Shown: piece after piece, positions 8,933-17,370 of the stretch
How positions within the stretch are numbered: position 1 is the first letter of the stretch
Layout of the letters: each line of letters starts with the position of its first letter
Origin: Streptomyces sp. SCL15-4
Lineage (GTDB): Bacteria > Actinomycetota > Actinomycetes > Streptomycetales > Streptomycetaceae
DNA: 64,000 nucleotides
Assembly: GCF_033366695.1 (NCBI RefSeq)
Contig: NZ_JAOBTQ010000001.1
Coordinates: 5,456,001 to 5,520,000 of the forward strand
Reading direction: 5' to 3'
The notes under the pieces: model-generated
Told to the model about the DNA's origin: nothing
What the model saw: the letters and a program-made list of their open reading frames with translations, nothing else
The model's database searches: none
Program-made: the position numbers and the translations under genes

Positions 8933-10352
8933 TCAGCTCCCCGTGGACCGCACGACCGCGGCGGCGGTGCGCAGCAGGATGCAGATGTCCTGCCACAGCG
9001 ACCAGTTGTCGATGTAGGCGTTGTCGAAGCGGGCCCGGTCCTCGATGGAGGTGTCCCCGCGCAACCCGTTGACCTGGGCCAGCCCGGTGATGCCCGTGCG
9101 CATGCGGTGACGGGCCGCGTAGCCGGGGTGGAGACGGCTGAACCGGTCGACGAAGTACGGGCGTTCGGGACGCGGGCCGACCAGGCTCATGTCGCCCCGG
9201 AAGACGTTCCACAGCTGGAGCAGCTCGTCCATCGAGGTCTGCCGCAGCAGCCGGCAGAAGGGGTTCATCCGCGCCTCGCCGGCCACGCTCCACCGGGTGG
9301 CCGCCTCGCGCTCGTCGGCCGGGCGGTGGGTGCGGAACTTCAGCATGGTGAAGGGACGGCCGTCCTGGCCGACGCGCTCCTGCCGGAACACCACACCGGG
9401 ACCGCCGGTGAGCCGCAGCACCGCCGCGCACACCAGCAGCAGCGGGCCGGCCAGCACCAGCAGCGTCCCGGACACCACCACGTCCAGCAGCCGCTTGGCG
9501 GCACTTCCGCGCCGGCGCGCGCAGTGGTCCAGGCGGCGCACGGCGAACCCGGCGAGCTGGTCGCGCGCCTCGTACGCCGAGGTGTCCGCCTCCACCTCCC
9601 ACAGCGCGCAGCCCGCCCCGGCGAGCGCCCGCAGCAGCGGTGCCCGCTCGGTGCGCACGGCCGGGTGGACGGTGAGGACGACCCGCACCCCGTGCCGGAC
9701 GAGCGCCCGCTCCACCTCCTCGCCGCCGGTGAGAACCGGCAACCCGGCGGCGCCCTCCGGACGCTCGGCGACCACGCCCACCGGCCGCACGCCGCAGCGG
9801 GGATGGCGCAACAGCGCGGCGGCCACCCGCTGCGCGGTCGCGGCCGCCCGATCACGAGCGCGGTCCGCGGGTGCCGCAGCAGCGCGACCCGGCGCCGCCA
9901 GTACACCGCGCCCCGGCCGGCCCCGGCCGCCGCCGCGTGCAGGGCGCAGCCCAGCAGCAGGGTCCGGGCGGTCAGGGCGCGCCCGGGGTCGTAGGCGGCG
10001 AGCAGCGCGGCCAGGCCCAGCCAGGTCACGGCGATCCGCCCGCACACGGCGGGCAGTTCGTCGAGGACGGCGGGCACCGGCCGGGCGGCGGGCGGACGCA
10101 GCAGCAGCGCGCCGGCGACCAGCGCGGCGACCGGCACCGGCCGGCCGGCGGCCTCCGCCGGGACGGCCGCGCCCGCCAGCGCGGCGAGCAGATCGGCGGC
10201 GAGCAGCGACAGCGGCGAGGCGGACCGCGCGGGCGGCGGCGCGAGGGGAACCGGAAGCCGCCGGCAGGACGCGCCGGCCGGACCGGGCCGGGCGGGACCC
10301 CGGGCGCCCACGGCTGCGTGCCGGACGAGGGAACGGTGGTTTCCGCGGTCAC
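8933..10352 (-). pseudogene. Polyprenyl-phosphate priming sugar transferase (WcaJ/WbaP type), broken by two frameshifts
   Basis: Its family starts polysaccharide assembly by loading sugar-1-phosphate onto undecaprenyl phosphate. The start is GTG at 10352, overlapping the upstream stop (GTGA) with GGGAG 11 nt before. That frame gives a plausible N terminus (MTAETTVPSSGTQPW) but loses coherence near 10250-10300. The hydrophobic N-terminal domain (SASPLSLLAADLLAAL through RTALVIG) continues in a second frame. Near 9841-9850 it passes to a third frame (ATAQRVAAALLRHP), which holds the catalytic domain: VFRQERVGQDGRPFTMLKFRT, DELLQLWNVFRGDMSLVGPRP, GITGLAQVNG. Each change fits loss of one base in a G/C run. 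The second shift is clear; the first is less certain because the N terminus is low complexity. Sequencing error is the alternative. Confidence 0.72.
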
Positions 10353-11818
10353 GGGCGACTGGACTCCCTGCACTGGGCGGGCACGGGCCGCCGGGGCGCG
10401 CTGCCGTCGGCGGGCGCGGGCCGGCCCGCCGTGCCACGCTCGGCGGATGTGGACCGGCCCGCCTCGCCGCGCTCGGCGGACGGGGGCCGGTGTGTGGCGC
10501 CGGGGTCGGGTCCGGGTGGTGCGGGGCGGCCGGCCGGGCCGGGTTCGGTGGGGGCGGGGTGGTGGGGTCCGCCGCTGCGCGGGGGCGTGCGCCCGGCGGG
10601 TGCGGGGCGGCGCGTCCCGCTGTCCCGCACCCGCGCGGACCCGTCCGCCGTGCCGCTGCGAGCCAGGGGTGGGCGGCCCGGTCCGGCGCTCGGCTTCGTG
10701 GCGGGCGCGAGGAGTCCGGCGTAGACGGTCGTGATCCGTGCGGCGGTCTGCCGCACGTCGTGCCGGGAGACTACGTGCCGGCGCCCCTGGTCGCCGAGCG
10801 CCGCGCGCAGCGGCGGGTCGGACAGCAGGGCCGTGATCACCCGGGCCAGTGACCCGGCATCCTCCGGCGGTACCAGGCAGCGCTCGGCGAGCGCGGGCGG
10901 CAGGCTCTCCCGCGCGCCGTCGACGTCGGTGAGGACGACGGGCCGTCCGCAGCCCAGCGCCTCCAGCGGCGCGAGCGCCATCCCCTCCCAGCGCGACGGC
11001 AGCACCACCAGGTCGGCGGCCCGGTACCAGGGCACGACGTCGGCGACGGCACCGGCGAACTCCACCGAGGGATGCGCCCGGAGCCGTAGCGCCTCGCGGT
11101 CCGGGCCGTCGCCGACGAGTGCGAGCCGGGCCCGGGGCAGCGTGGCGAGCACCGTGTCCCAGGCGCGCAGCAGCACGTCCTGGCCCTTCTGCCGGCAGAG
11201 CCGGCCCACGCACACGACGAGGGGCCGGTCCGGTCGGCCGGCGGCGCGGGGCGACGGGGGCGCCACGGGGCCCGGCGCGAAGCGCGCCGTGTCGACGCCG
11301 TTCGGGACGACCGCGTACGCGGCGCGCACCCCGGCGCGGACTCCGGTCACGCGCTCCGCCTCGCTGACGCACACCACCCGATCCGCCCAGCGCGCCCCCC
11401 ACCGCTCCCAGCGCAGGGCCAGCGCCCCGGTGAGTCCGCCGGCCGCCTCGAAGGACCACGCGTGCGGCTGGTACACCGTCGGTACCCGCCCGCGCAGGGC
11501 GAGCCGCGCGGCCAGGCCGGCCTTCGCGCTGTGCGCGTGCACCAGTTCGGGCCGCACCTCCGCCACCAGGCGCGCCAACCGCCGTACCTCGCCCGGCAGT
11601 CCGGGCCCCGGGGACCGGCGCGCGGGCCAGTCGCGGACCTCGGCGCCCAGCTCCCGCAGGTCCGCGGCGAGCACGCCACCGGGACAGCCGACCGTGACCG
11701 GCAGACCCGCCGCGAGCTGGGCCCGTACCAGGTCGCGCACGACCCGGGCCACACCTCCGTCGACGGGTTGCGCGAGGTGCAGGACCCGGGGCCGGACGGA
11801 GGGGGCTGACTGGTGCAT
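10349..11818 (-). CDS. Family 4-type glycosyltransferase with long disordered tail, first gene of the operon
   Basis: A 489-aa GT-B enzyme. The N-terminal half has RVLHLAQPVDGGVARVV and ELVHAHSAKAGLAARLA. The C-terminal half has VVPNGVDTARF, VCVGRLCRQKGQDVLL and the donor-binding PSRWEGMALAPLEALGCGRPVV. About 120 residues of Pro/Arg/Gly-rich low-complexity sequence follow the catalytic region. ATG at 11818 is chosen because GCGAGG lies about 11 nt upstream and homology-like sequence starts just after it; extension to 11914 adds only Arg-rich shadow sequence. It is the first gene of the minus-strand operon, so the promoter should lie in 11819-12176. Confidence 0.85.
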   Translation of the reverse strand: MHQSAPSVRPRVLHLAQPVDGGVARVVRDLVRAQLAAGLPVTVGCPGGVLAADLRELGAEVRDWPARRSPGPGLPGEVRRLARLVAEVRPELVHAHSAKAGLAARLALRGRVPTVYQPHAWSFEAAGGLTGALALRWERWGARWADRVVCVSEAERVTGVRAGVRAAYAVVPNGVDTARFAPGPVAPPSPRAAGRPDRPLVVCVGRLCRQKGQDVLLRAWDTVLATLPRARLALVGDGPDREALRLRAHPSVEFAGAVADVVPWYRAADLVVLPSRWEGMALAPLEALGCGRPVVLTDVDGARESLPPALAERCLVPPEDAGSLARVITALLSDPPLRAALGDQGRRHVVSRHDVRQTAARITTVYAGLLAPATKPSAGPGRPPLARSGTADGSARVRDSGTRRPAPAGRTPPRSGGPHHPAPTEPGPAGRPAPPGPDPGATHRPPSAERGEAGRSTSAERGTAGRPAPADGSAPRRPVPAQCRESSRP

Positions 11819-12176
11819 GCGCGGGGTACCTCGCTCACGGGGCGCTCGGGACTGCGGTCGTGAACGCGCCCACGGCTCGGGGCGTACACGGCGGCGCAGA
11901 GCGCGCGGGCCCACGCCGCGTCCGCGTGGCCAACGAGCCGGGAGGCCGGCGGGTCACCGCCGCGCCGGGTGAGCCGGACCCGATCGGGCGGATCGCCGGC
12001 CCTGCCGAGCGGATCGGCGTAGGCGCGCCTCGGCAGGCGCCGGTATGCCATCCGGTGCGCCGGGCTGCGCGCGCTACGCCAGGTGAGGGAGCGGCCGGGT
12101 CCCGGGCGCGCGCCCGCCGTGGTGCGACCCCTCCGGTGACTTCACTCCTTTGGCGGCACAACTCCCGGCAGCGCCA
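11819..12176. other. Divergent intergenic region between the polysaccharide operon and the short chaplin
   Basis: No coding region is convincing here on either strand; the open frames are Arg/Ala/Gly-rich shadows. By arrangement the promoters of both divergent units must lie here. I could not identify -35/-10 elements with confidence. Confidence 0.5.
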
Positions 12177-12217
12177 GGCGTTGACACAACGCCGGGTATC
12201 CGCCCGGATGTTGTGTC
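12177..12217 (+). promoter_or_regulatory. Overlapping inverted repeats in the chaplin 5' region
   Basis: Two alternative hairpins share sequence. GGCGTTG (12177-12183) pairs with CAACGCC (12187-12193) around ACA. GACACAAC (12183-12190) pairs with GTTGTGTC (12210-12217), with an inner CCGGG/CCCGG pairing. They cannot form together. The second ends 6 nt before the AAGGAG ribosome-binding site at 12224. They could be a protein-binding operator, a transcript-stabilising 5' hairpin or a switch. Confidence 0.55.
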
Positions 12218-12238
12218 GATCCCAAGGAGCACCTCTCC

Positions 12239-12478
12239 ATGTCGCGTATTGCGAAGGGTCTGGTTCTGACCACCGCCGCCGCCGCGGCCGTCGCCGGCGG
12301 TGCCGGTGTGGCGTCCGCCAGTGCCGGTGCGGGTGGCGCCGCTGTCGGCTCGCCGGGTGTCATCTCCGGCAACGTCATCCAGGTGCCGATCCACGTGCCG
12401 ATCAACCTGTGCGGCAACACCATTGACATCATCGGCCTGCTGAACCCGGCCTTCGGCAACACCTGCGTCAACGGCTGA
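12239..12478 (+). CDS. chpF: Short chaplin (ChpF-like)
   Basis: A 79-aa secreted amphipathic protein that would assemble into the hydrophobic amyloid-like coat of aerial hyphae and spores. It has an Ala-rich signal peptide (cleavage near residue 28) and one chaplin domain with GSPGVISGNVIQVPIHVPIN and the two conserved cysteines C58 and C76. There is no sortase signal. AAGGAG ends 9 nt before the ATG. Position downstream of the polysaccharide operon and before the melC genes fits ChpF of S. coelicolor; that assignment is by synteny and could be another short paralogue. Confidence 0.92.
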   Translation: MSRIAKGLVLTTAAAAAVAGGAGVASASAGAGGAAVGSPGVISGNVIQVPIHVPINLCGNTIDIIGLLNPAFGNTCVNG

Positions 12479-12651
12479 CGCCGGCAGCGCACTCCCCTTC
12501 GGCCGGCCGTCCGTCCCGCGTTCGTGGCGCGGAGCGGACGGCCGGTTCGCGCTCCCTCGTACGGATCACGGTCGGTGGACGAGCGGTTGCGCGGTGCCAT
12601 CGGTGAACAGACGGTGGGCTCAGGTCCCACCGTTCACCGAAAGGAATCCCC

Positions 12652-13458
12652 ATGCGTGATCTGCCCGTCCGGCGTCTCGCGTCCACCGTCCTCTGCGCGT
12701 CCGTCCTCGTCGGCATCACCGGCCCGGTGGCGCTCGCCGCCGACACGGCCGGGGAGCACGGGCGTACCGCGTCCCGGGCGTCCGTCCCGGCGGCGGAGAA
12801 GGACAGGCTGCTCACCCGGGCCAGGGCCCTCGGCCGTACGCACCCGGAACTGGGTCCGGTCGCCGAACTCCTCAGCCGGTCGCTGGAGGAGGGCAGACTC
12901 CCCGCCGGCGAGGCCGCAAGGCTGGGCGAGGCGGCGAAGGAGGCGATCACCAGGGCCGCCGGGACCGCCGGGGTCCCGAGGCCGGTCGCCCCGGCCGAAC
13001 CGGCCGCGCAGCCGCAACCGGCCCCGGCGGTGAAGCCCGCCGCCCCCGCGTCCCCCGCCGGCCCCGCGAGCCCGGCCGCCCCGGTGACCGTCCGCCACGC
13101 GAGCGCCGGTGCCCCCATGGCCCGGGATGTCCTCGACGACACGATCGGCGCGCTGCTGACCGCGATCGACGATCTGGTGAAGTCGATCACCGACGAGGCA
13201 GCCGCGGCCCAGACGGCCGCCGACCAGATCACCGCCGATCAGACCGCCGCCGATCAGACCGCCGCCGACCAGACCGCCGCCGATCAGACGGCCGCCGACG
13301 AGTCCGACCAGATGCTGCCGTCCTTCGACGGCCTGCTGTCCGGGCTGTTCGATCTGCTGACGGGTCTCTTCGGCACCGGCGGTTCCGGACTCGCCGTGTC
13401 CGAGCTGCCCACGACGGCCACGCCCGCTCTCGTACCCGGCCTGGCCCCGACCGGCTGA
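12652..13458 (+). CDS. Secreted Ala/Pro-rich protein of unknown function with TAADQ repeats
   Basis: A 268-aa protein with a signal peptide (cleavage near VALAAD, residue 30). It has a helical region of about 70 residues with regularly spaced Glu/Arg/Leu, then a Pro/Ala linker (about 108-145). A second helical region contains six TAADQ-type repeats, and the C terminus is Gly/Leu-rich. AAAGGAA precedes the ATG by about 7 nt. I do not recognise the family. It lies between chaplin genes with other small secreted proteins, so a role at the cell surface is possible but unproved. Confidence 0.8.
   Translation: MRDLPVRRLASTVLCASVLVGITGPVALAADTAGEHGRTASRASVPAAEKDRLLTRARALGRTHPELGPVAELLSRSLEEGRLPAGEAARLGEAAKEAITRAAGTAGVPRPVAPAEPAAQPQPAPAVKPAAPASPAGPASPAAPVTVRHASAGAPMARDVLDDTIGALLTAIDDLVKSITDEAAAAQTAADQITADQTAADQTAADQTAADQTAADESDQMLPSFDGLLSGLFDLLTGLFGTGGSGLAVSELPTTATPALVPGLAPTG
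13210..13299 (+). repeat. Six tandem 15-nt units (QTAAD)
   Basis: In-frame units based on cagaccgccgccgat encode QTAAD six times; the second unit reads QITAD. Near-identical third-position choices point to recent duplication. The heptad-unlike period of five suggests a rigid helical spacer. Confidence 0.9.
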
Positions 13459-13591
13459 CACGGCGGACCCCGGCCATGTCCCCGGGGGATCTCATATGTC
13501 TTCCCAAGGCGGGGTTTCCGGCCCGCCCGGACCTCGTTGAACAGGGCGTCCGCATTCCCTGGGTGACGTGAGTTGCCAAGAAAGGAACACG

Positions 13592-13876
13592 ATGAAGTCC
13601 CTCAAGGCCGCCGCCGTTGTCGCCGGTTCCGTGGCCCTCGCCGGCGTCACCGCACCCGCGTTCGCCTACGACGCCCAGCACCTGCCGCCCATGAGCCTCA
13701 ACGGCGGCATCAACCACCTGCTCGCACACCCGCCCACCGCCAAGGACCTGATGCCGCTCCGGCACCAGTCGGACGCGCTCGACACCGAGAACAAGGACTC
13801 CGTGCTGAGCGGTGTCAAGGGCGCCACCGCGTCGCTCAACCAACGGCTGCTCGGCGGTCTGCCCCTGCGGCACTGA
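13592..13876 (+). CDS. Small secreted protein of unknown function
   Basis: A 94-aa protein with a clear signal peptide (MKSLKAAAVVAGSVALAGVTAPAFA, cleaved near residue 25). The mature part of about 69 residues has an MSLNGGINHLL segment and a C-terminal GVKGATASLNQRLLGGLPLRH stretch of amphipathic character, and no cysteine. ATG at 13592 is used because AAAGGA lies 6-8 nt upstream; the in-frame start at 13568 adds a short hydrophilic leader and lacks a ribosome site. I do not recognise the family. The setting next to chaplins suggests a surface protein made during development. Confidence 0.8.
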   Translation: MKSLKAAAVVAGSVALAGVTAPAFAYDAQHLPPMSLNGGINHLLAHPPTAKDLMPLRHQSDALDTENKDSVLSGVKGATASLNQRLLGGLPLRH

Positions 13877-14002
13877 CGTCCCGTCCCCGTCCCCGGCGCG
13901 TCCGGGACCCCGTCGCCCGATCGTGTGGCCGGGTCCCGGACGCTGCTCCGGATGGGTGAGAAGCCGCCGGGCCGCGCCCCGGCCCGTCGGTATGGTCGCG
14001 CG

Positions 14003-14506
14003 ATGACCTCAGCATCAAGCGAAACCCGCCCCTTCCGCGCCGCCGACCTAGGCACGCTCGCGCTGCTCGCCTGGATGGCCCGGAACGAGGAGGGCACCGG
14101 CCGGACCCCTTGTCTGCTCGCCTGCTCCCTGGGCGACGGCCCGGGCGGCCCGGAGGTCGCGTCCGCCGCCGTCGCCCGGCTCCTCGACGACATGGACCTG
14201 CCCGTGGGCGGCGAGCCCGTGATCGGCATGGACCGGCCGAGCCTGAAGGTCCGCATGCTGGTCGTCGCCGGGCAGATCGTCCTGCAGATGCCGCAGATCA
14301 GCCGCCAGTGCACCCCGCCGGCGGACTGGCTGGGGGCGGTCGGCGAACTCGGCTACGCCTACTTCATGTTCACCACCCGGATCTGCCCGTCGGCCGGCCC
14401 GCGCCGCTCGGCCGAGGGACCGGAGCTGGCCGCGTTCGCCGGTTCACCCGAGACCACCAACGCCGCCGCACACGTCTATCTGCCCGCCGGCGGCCTGCGC
14501 GCCTGA
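14003..14506 (+). CDS. DUF5949-like cytoplasmic protein
   Basis: A 167-aa soluble protein with no signal peptide. It resembles Streptomyces proteins I know as DUF5949: an opening FRAADLGTLALLAWM, then LLACSLGDGPGGPE, LPVGGEPVIG and a C-terminal AAAHVYLPAGGLR. Its function is unknown. ATG at 14003 is preferred over the upstream in-frame start at 13925, which would add Arg/Pro-rich sequence lacking the family look. There is no strong Shine-Dalgarno sequence. Confidence 0.72.
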   Translation: MTSASSETRPFRAADLGTLALLAWMARNEEGTGRTPCLLACSLGDGPGGPEVASAAVARLLDDMDLPVGGEPVIGMDRPSLKVRMLVVAGQIVLQMPQISRQCTPPADWLGAVGELGYAYFMFTTRICPSAGPRRSAEGPELAAFAGSPETTNAAAHVYLPAGGLRA

Positions 14507-14687
14507 CACCCCGGCACCCCGGCAGGGCACTTCCGCCGGATTCTGCGCACCGCCCGGCGTCGGCGATGGGACTTCTGGACGAGCTGACTATTACGGCACC
14601 CGGGGGAATTGTGAGATGCGGGCCTTTTCCGCTCGTTACGCGGTACAGACGTCGAACCCCCGCATTCCGAAAGGCCCCGTACCCGAC

Positions 14688-15191
14688 ATGAAACCGACCA
14701 CCCTCGCCGCCGTCGTCACAGGCCTCGCGGCCACCGTGGGAGCCGCCGGCCCCGCCGCCGCGGCCGGCACCGTCCCCGTCTCCCTGCCCCTGGGCGGCGT
14801 CTCCCGGGCCCTCGACATGGAGGTGCCCAGGCTCCGCGCCGAGGTGCCGCTGGTGAAGCCCGGCGTCCCCGACGGGCCCCGGTACGTCACCGGCCGCCTC
14901 TTCCCCGAGCGGACCCTGCCCCAGCTTCCGGTGCGCGGCGGGCTGCCCGGCCTGGACGGCAGGGCCCCGCTGCCGCGCCTCCTGGGCGACGACTTCGACC
15001 ACCTCGACGTCCGGTCACCGGCCGGCGACGTACGGGCCCTCACTCCCGGCCTGGCCGTGGACCCTCCGCTGACCGCGCCCGACCCGGGCCGCTCCGGACT
15101 CCCGGCCACCAAGCTGCCCGAGGCCGGCCTCGTCGCCCCGGTCCTGCGGACCGTCGCCGACGGCACCCTGGCCACCGGCCCGGGCCGGTGA
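14688..15191 (+). CDS. Secreted protein of unknown function
   Basis: A 167-aa protein with a signal peptide (about residues 1-25, ending AAAAG) and a mature region rich in Pro, Leu, Arg and Asp without cysteine. It repeatedly uses short PLVxP- or LPxLP-like elements and looks extended rather than globular. ATG at 14688 follows a GAAAGG element 13 nt upstream; the longer frame from 14616 would place the signal peptide internally. Unrecognised family; the third small secreted protein in this inter-chaplin block. Confidence 0.72.
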   Translation: MKPTTLAAVVTGLAATVGAAGPAAAAGTVPVSLPLGGVSRALDMEVPRLRAEVPLVKPGVPDGPRYVTGRLFPERTLPQLPVRGGLPGLDGRAPLPRLLGDDFDHLDVRSPAGDVRALTPGLAVDPPLTAPDPGRSGLPATKLPEAGLVAPVLRTVADGTLATGPGR

Positions 15192-15348
15192 CCAAGCCCC
15201 CCACGGCCCGCTCCGCCCCGCCCGCGGTGCCCGCACGACTCGTACGGCCCGCACGACTCGTATGGCTCGTATGGCGCTACGGCGGTGACCCCGCGCGCCC
15301 TCGGCCGGTTAGCCGGTACGGACATCAGCACCCGGACGAGGAGCGAAC

Positions 15349-15876
15349 ATGGTCGTCGGTGTCGGCGAAGTGGCAATGGGTCGGCGGGAGGCCGGGGCGG
15401 GGCCGGGCGGACGGTCCCGCAGAGAGGTGGCGCGGGGGCTGCTGGCCTCCGCCGCCGCGCTGGCGCTGACCCCGGTGGTGGCCGCCTCCCGGCCCGCGCG
15501 GCCGGCCGGCGGCGGCGCCTTCGACGAGACCTACCGGGGCCGCCGCATCCAGGGCGTGCCGGTGCCGGCGGCGGGGCGCGGCGTGGCCGCCGGCACGTGG
15601 CGGATCACCGTGGACGGCCGGCCGCTGCACCTGATGCGCCGGGCCGACGGCACCTGGCTCAGCATGGTCGACCACTACACGTCGTACCGGACACCGCTGG
15701 AGGCGACCCGGGCGGCCGTGGACGAGATGGGTCCCGGCCGGCGGCTGCGCGACCTGACGGCGACCACGGACGCCGCCGGACACTCCGGTGCCGGACACTC
15801 CGGTGCCGGACATTCCGGTGCCGGGCACTCCGGCGGCCACGCGGCGGCGGAGGGACGGCATGGCGTACGTGCGTAA
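15349..15876 (+). CDS. melC1: Tyrosinase co-factor / copper chaperone MelC1
   Basis: MelC1 binds apo-tyrosinase, helps load copper and carries it out through the Tat pathway. The 175-aa product has an RR-containing leader (RSRREVARGLLASAAALAL) and a conserved core with FDETYRGRRIQG, WRITVDGRPLHLMRRADGTWLSMVDHY and TPLEATRAAVDEM. The tail is four GHSGA-type repeats plus more His, a plausible copper-handling tail longer than usual. ATG at 15349 follows GAGGAGC. Its end overlaps the start of melC2 by 17 nt, so the two are cotranslated. Confidence 0.93.
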   Translation: MVVGVGEVAMGRREAGAGPGGRSRREVARGLLASAAALALTPVVAASRPARPAGGGAFDETYRGRRIQGVPVPAAGRGVAAGTWRITVDGRPLHLMRRADGTWLSMVDHYTSYRTPLEATRAAVDEMGPGRRLRDLTATTDAAGHSGAGHSGAGHSGAGHSGGHAAAEGRHGVRA

Positions 15877-16726
15877 GAACGTCGGCGCGCTCACCGCCGG
15901 GGAGCGGCGGCGGTTCGTGAACGCGCTGCTGGCGCTCAAGCGGCGCGGCGAGTACGACGAGTTCGTCCGGATGCACATCGACTACTACAGCGCCGACGGG
16001 GAGGCGGCCCTGCGCAGCGCCCACATGGCACCGTCCTTCCTGCCCTGGCACCGCCGGTTCCTGCTGGAACTGGAGCGGGCCCTGCGCCGGATCGACTCCT
16101 CGGTGACCGTGCCGTACTGGGACTGGACCCGGGACCGTACGACGACCTCCGTGCCGTGGACCAAGGACCTGCTCGGCGGCAACGGGCGCCGCTCCGACCG
16201 GCAGGTGACGACCGGGCCGTTCGCCTACGCGGCGGGCCACTGGACCATCAGGGAGGGCGTCACCGACGGCCGGTTCCTCACCCGGGACCTGGGCCGCTCG
16301 GCCGCGCCCCTCCAGCTGCCCACCCGGAGCGAGCTGCAGTGGGCCCTCGACGACCCCGTCTACGACGCCTGGCCCTGGGACTCGACCGTCCGCAAGGGCT
16401 TCCGCAACAAGCTGGAGGGCTGGGGGAGCGGCCGGGGCAGCGCCTCCTGGCACAACCACAACCGGGTGCACCGCTGGGTCGGCGGCGCCATGCTCGGCGG
16501 CGCGTCCGTCAACGACCCGGTGTTCTGGCTGCACCACGCCTTCCTGGACCTCCAGTGGCAGCGCTGGCAGCGGGCCCACCGCGGCCACCGCTATCTGCCG
16601 GCCGAACCGCCCCGGGCCGGCGACGCCCAGCACGGCCGGGTCGTGGCCCGGCACCAGAGGCTTCCGCCGTGGGACGAGACACCGGACCAGCTGGAGGACA
16701 TGAGCCGGGTCTACCGGTACGCGTGA
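15860..16726 (+). CDS. melC2: Tyrosinase MelC2
   Basis: A type-3 copper monophenol/diphenol oxidase that makes melanin precursors outside the cell. The 288-aa product has no signal of its own and would leave bound to MelC1. CuA ligands are seen at about H39, H55 and H64 (VRMHI, SAHMAPS, PWHRRF). CuB ligands lie at about H200 and H204 (NHNRVHRW) and in FWLHHAF (about 225). All six are intact. ATG at 15860, inside melC1, is preceded by GGAGGGA; the earlier in-frame start at 15788 lies within the melC1 repeat tail. Confidence 0.95.
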   Translation: MAYVRKNVGALTAGERRRFVNALLALKRRGEYDEFVRMHIDYYSADGEAALRSAHMAPSFLPWHRRFLLELERALRRIDSSVTVPYWDWTRDRTTTSVPWTKDLLGGNGRRSDRQVTTGPFAYAAGHWTIREGVTDGRFLTRDLGRSAAPLQLPTRSELQWALDDPVYDAWPWDSTVRKGFRNKLEGWGSGRGSASWHNHNRVHRWVGGAMLGGASVNDPVFWLHHAFLDLQWQRWQRAHRGHRYLPAEPPRAGDAQHGRVVARHQRLPPWDETPDQLEDMSRVYRYA

Positions 16727-16751
16727 GCACGCGTGGCCAGGACACGGCAAG

Positions 16752-16776
16752 GCCCCGGCGCTCGGAGTGCCGGGGC
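16752..16776. terminator. Bidirectional terminator between melC2 and the tailed chaplin
   Basis: GCCCCGGC at 16752-16759 pairs with GCCGGGGC at 16769-16776 around a 9-nt loop and is followed by TCTT. It lies between two convergent genes and can serve both. Confidence 0.8.
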
Positions 16777-16801
16777 TCTTGTCCGCGGGGTGCCGGGCAG
16801 T

Positions 16802-17104
16802 TCAGCGGCTGTAGCCGTTGTCGCCGTACCCGCCGTTGTCGTGGTGGCCGGGCTTGACCTCCTTGCTCACGTTGGCGCAGGTGTTGCCGAAGGCCGGGTT
16901 GAGCAGGCCGACGATGTCGATGGTGTTGCCGCACACGTTGATCGGGATGCCGATCGGGACCTGGATGACGTTGCCGGACACCACGCCCGGCGAGCTGACG
17001 GCCGCGCCGTGGGCGTCCGCGTCGGCCAGGGCCAGTCCGGACCCGCTGACCACCACGGCGCCGGCGCCGAGGGCGACGGCGGCCGCCTTCGTGATGCGAG
17101 ACAT
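16802..17104 (-). CDS. chpG: Chaplin with short Gly/Tyr/His tail (ChpG-like)
   Basis: A 100-aa secreted chaplin with signal peptide (cleavage near LALADA, residue 28). It has one chaplin domain (SSPGVVSGNVIQVPIGIPIN, C58 and C76) and a hydrophilic tail ending GGYGDNGYSR. The tail and the place beside melC match my recollection of ChpG. AAGGAG lies 6 nt before ATG 17104; the upstream in-frame start at 17173 would bury the signal peptide. It runs opposite to the tyrosinase operon. Confidence 0.9.
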   Translation of the reverse strand: MSRITKAAAVALGAGAVVVSGSGLALADADAHGAAVSSPGVVSGNVIQVPIGIPINVCGNTIDIVGLLNPAFGNTCANVSKEVKPGHHDNGGYGDNGYSR

Positions 17105-17370
17105 CACGTTCTCCTTCTGTAGCTGAGGCTGGGATGTGCGCGACGGCAGCAGGCCGCCGCACTTCCCGTTCAACGGCGTCGCGCGGGGCGGGTCACGGTG
17201 ATCGGCGGGGGATCACTCTTTCAACGGCAGGGCGCGGGGCCGCACCGCCGTCCCGGCGGCCGTGCACGGCGAAGCGCCGGCCTGAGGCGGCCGGACGGGA
17301 AGATGGGCTGTTCGTGTGAGGCCCGGACGGCGTGGTGTTGACCCGCGTGCGGTGCCCGCCGCGCCGGACC

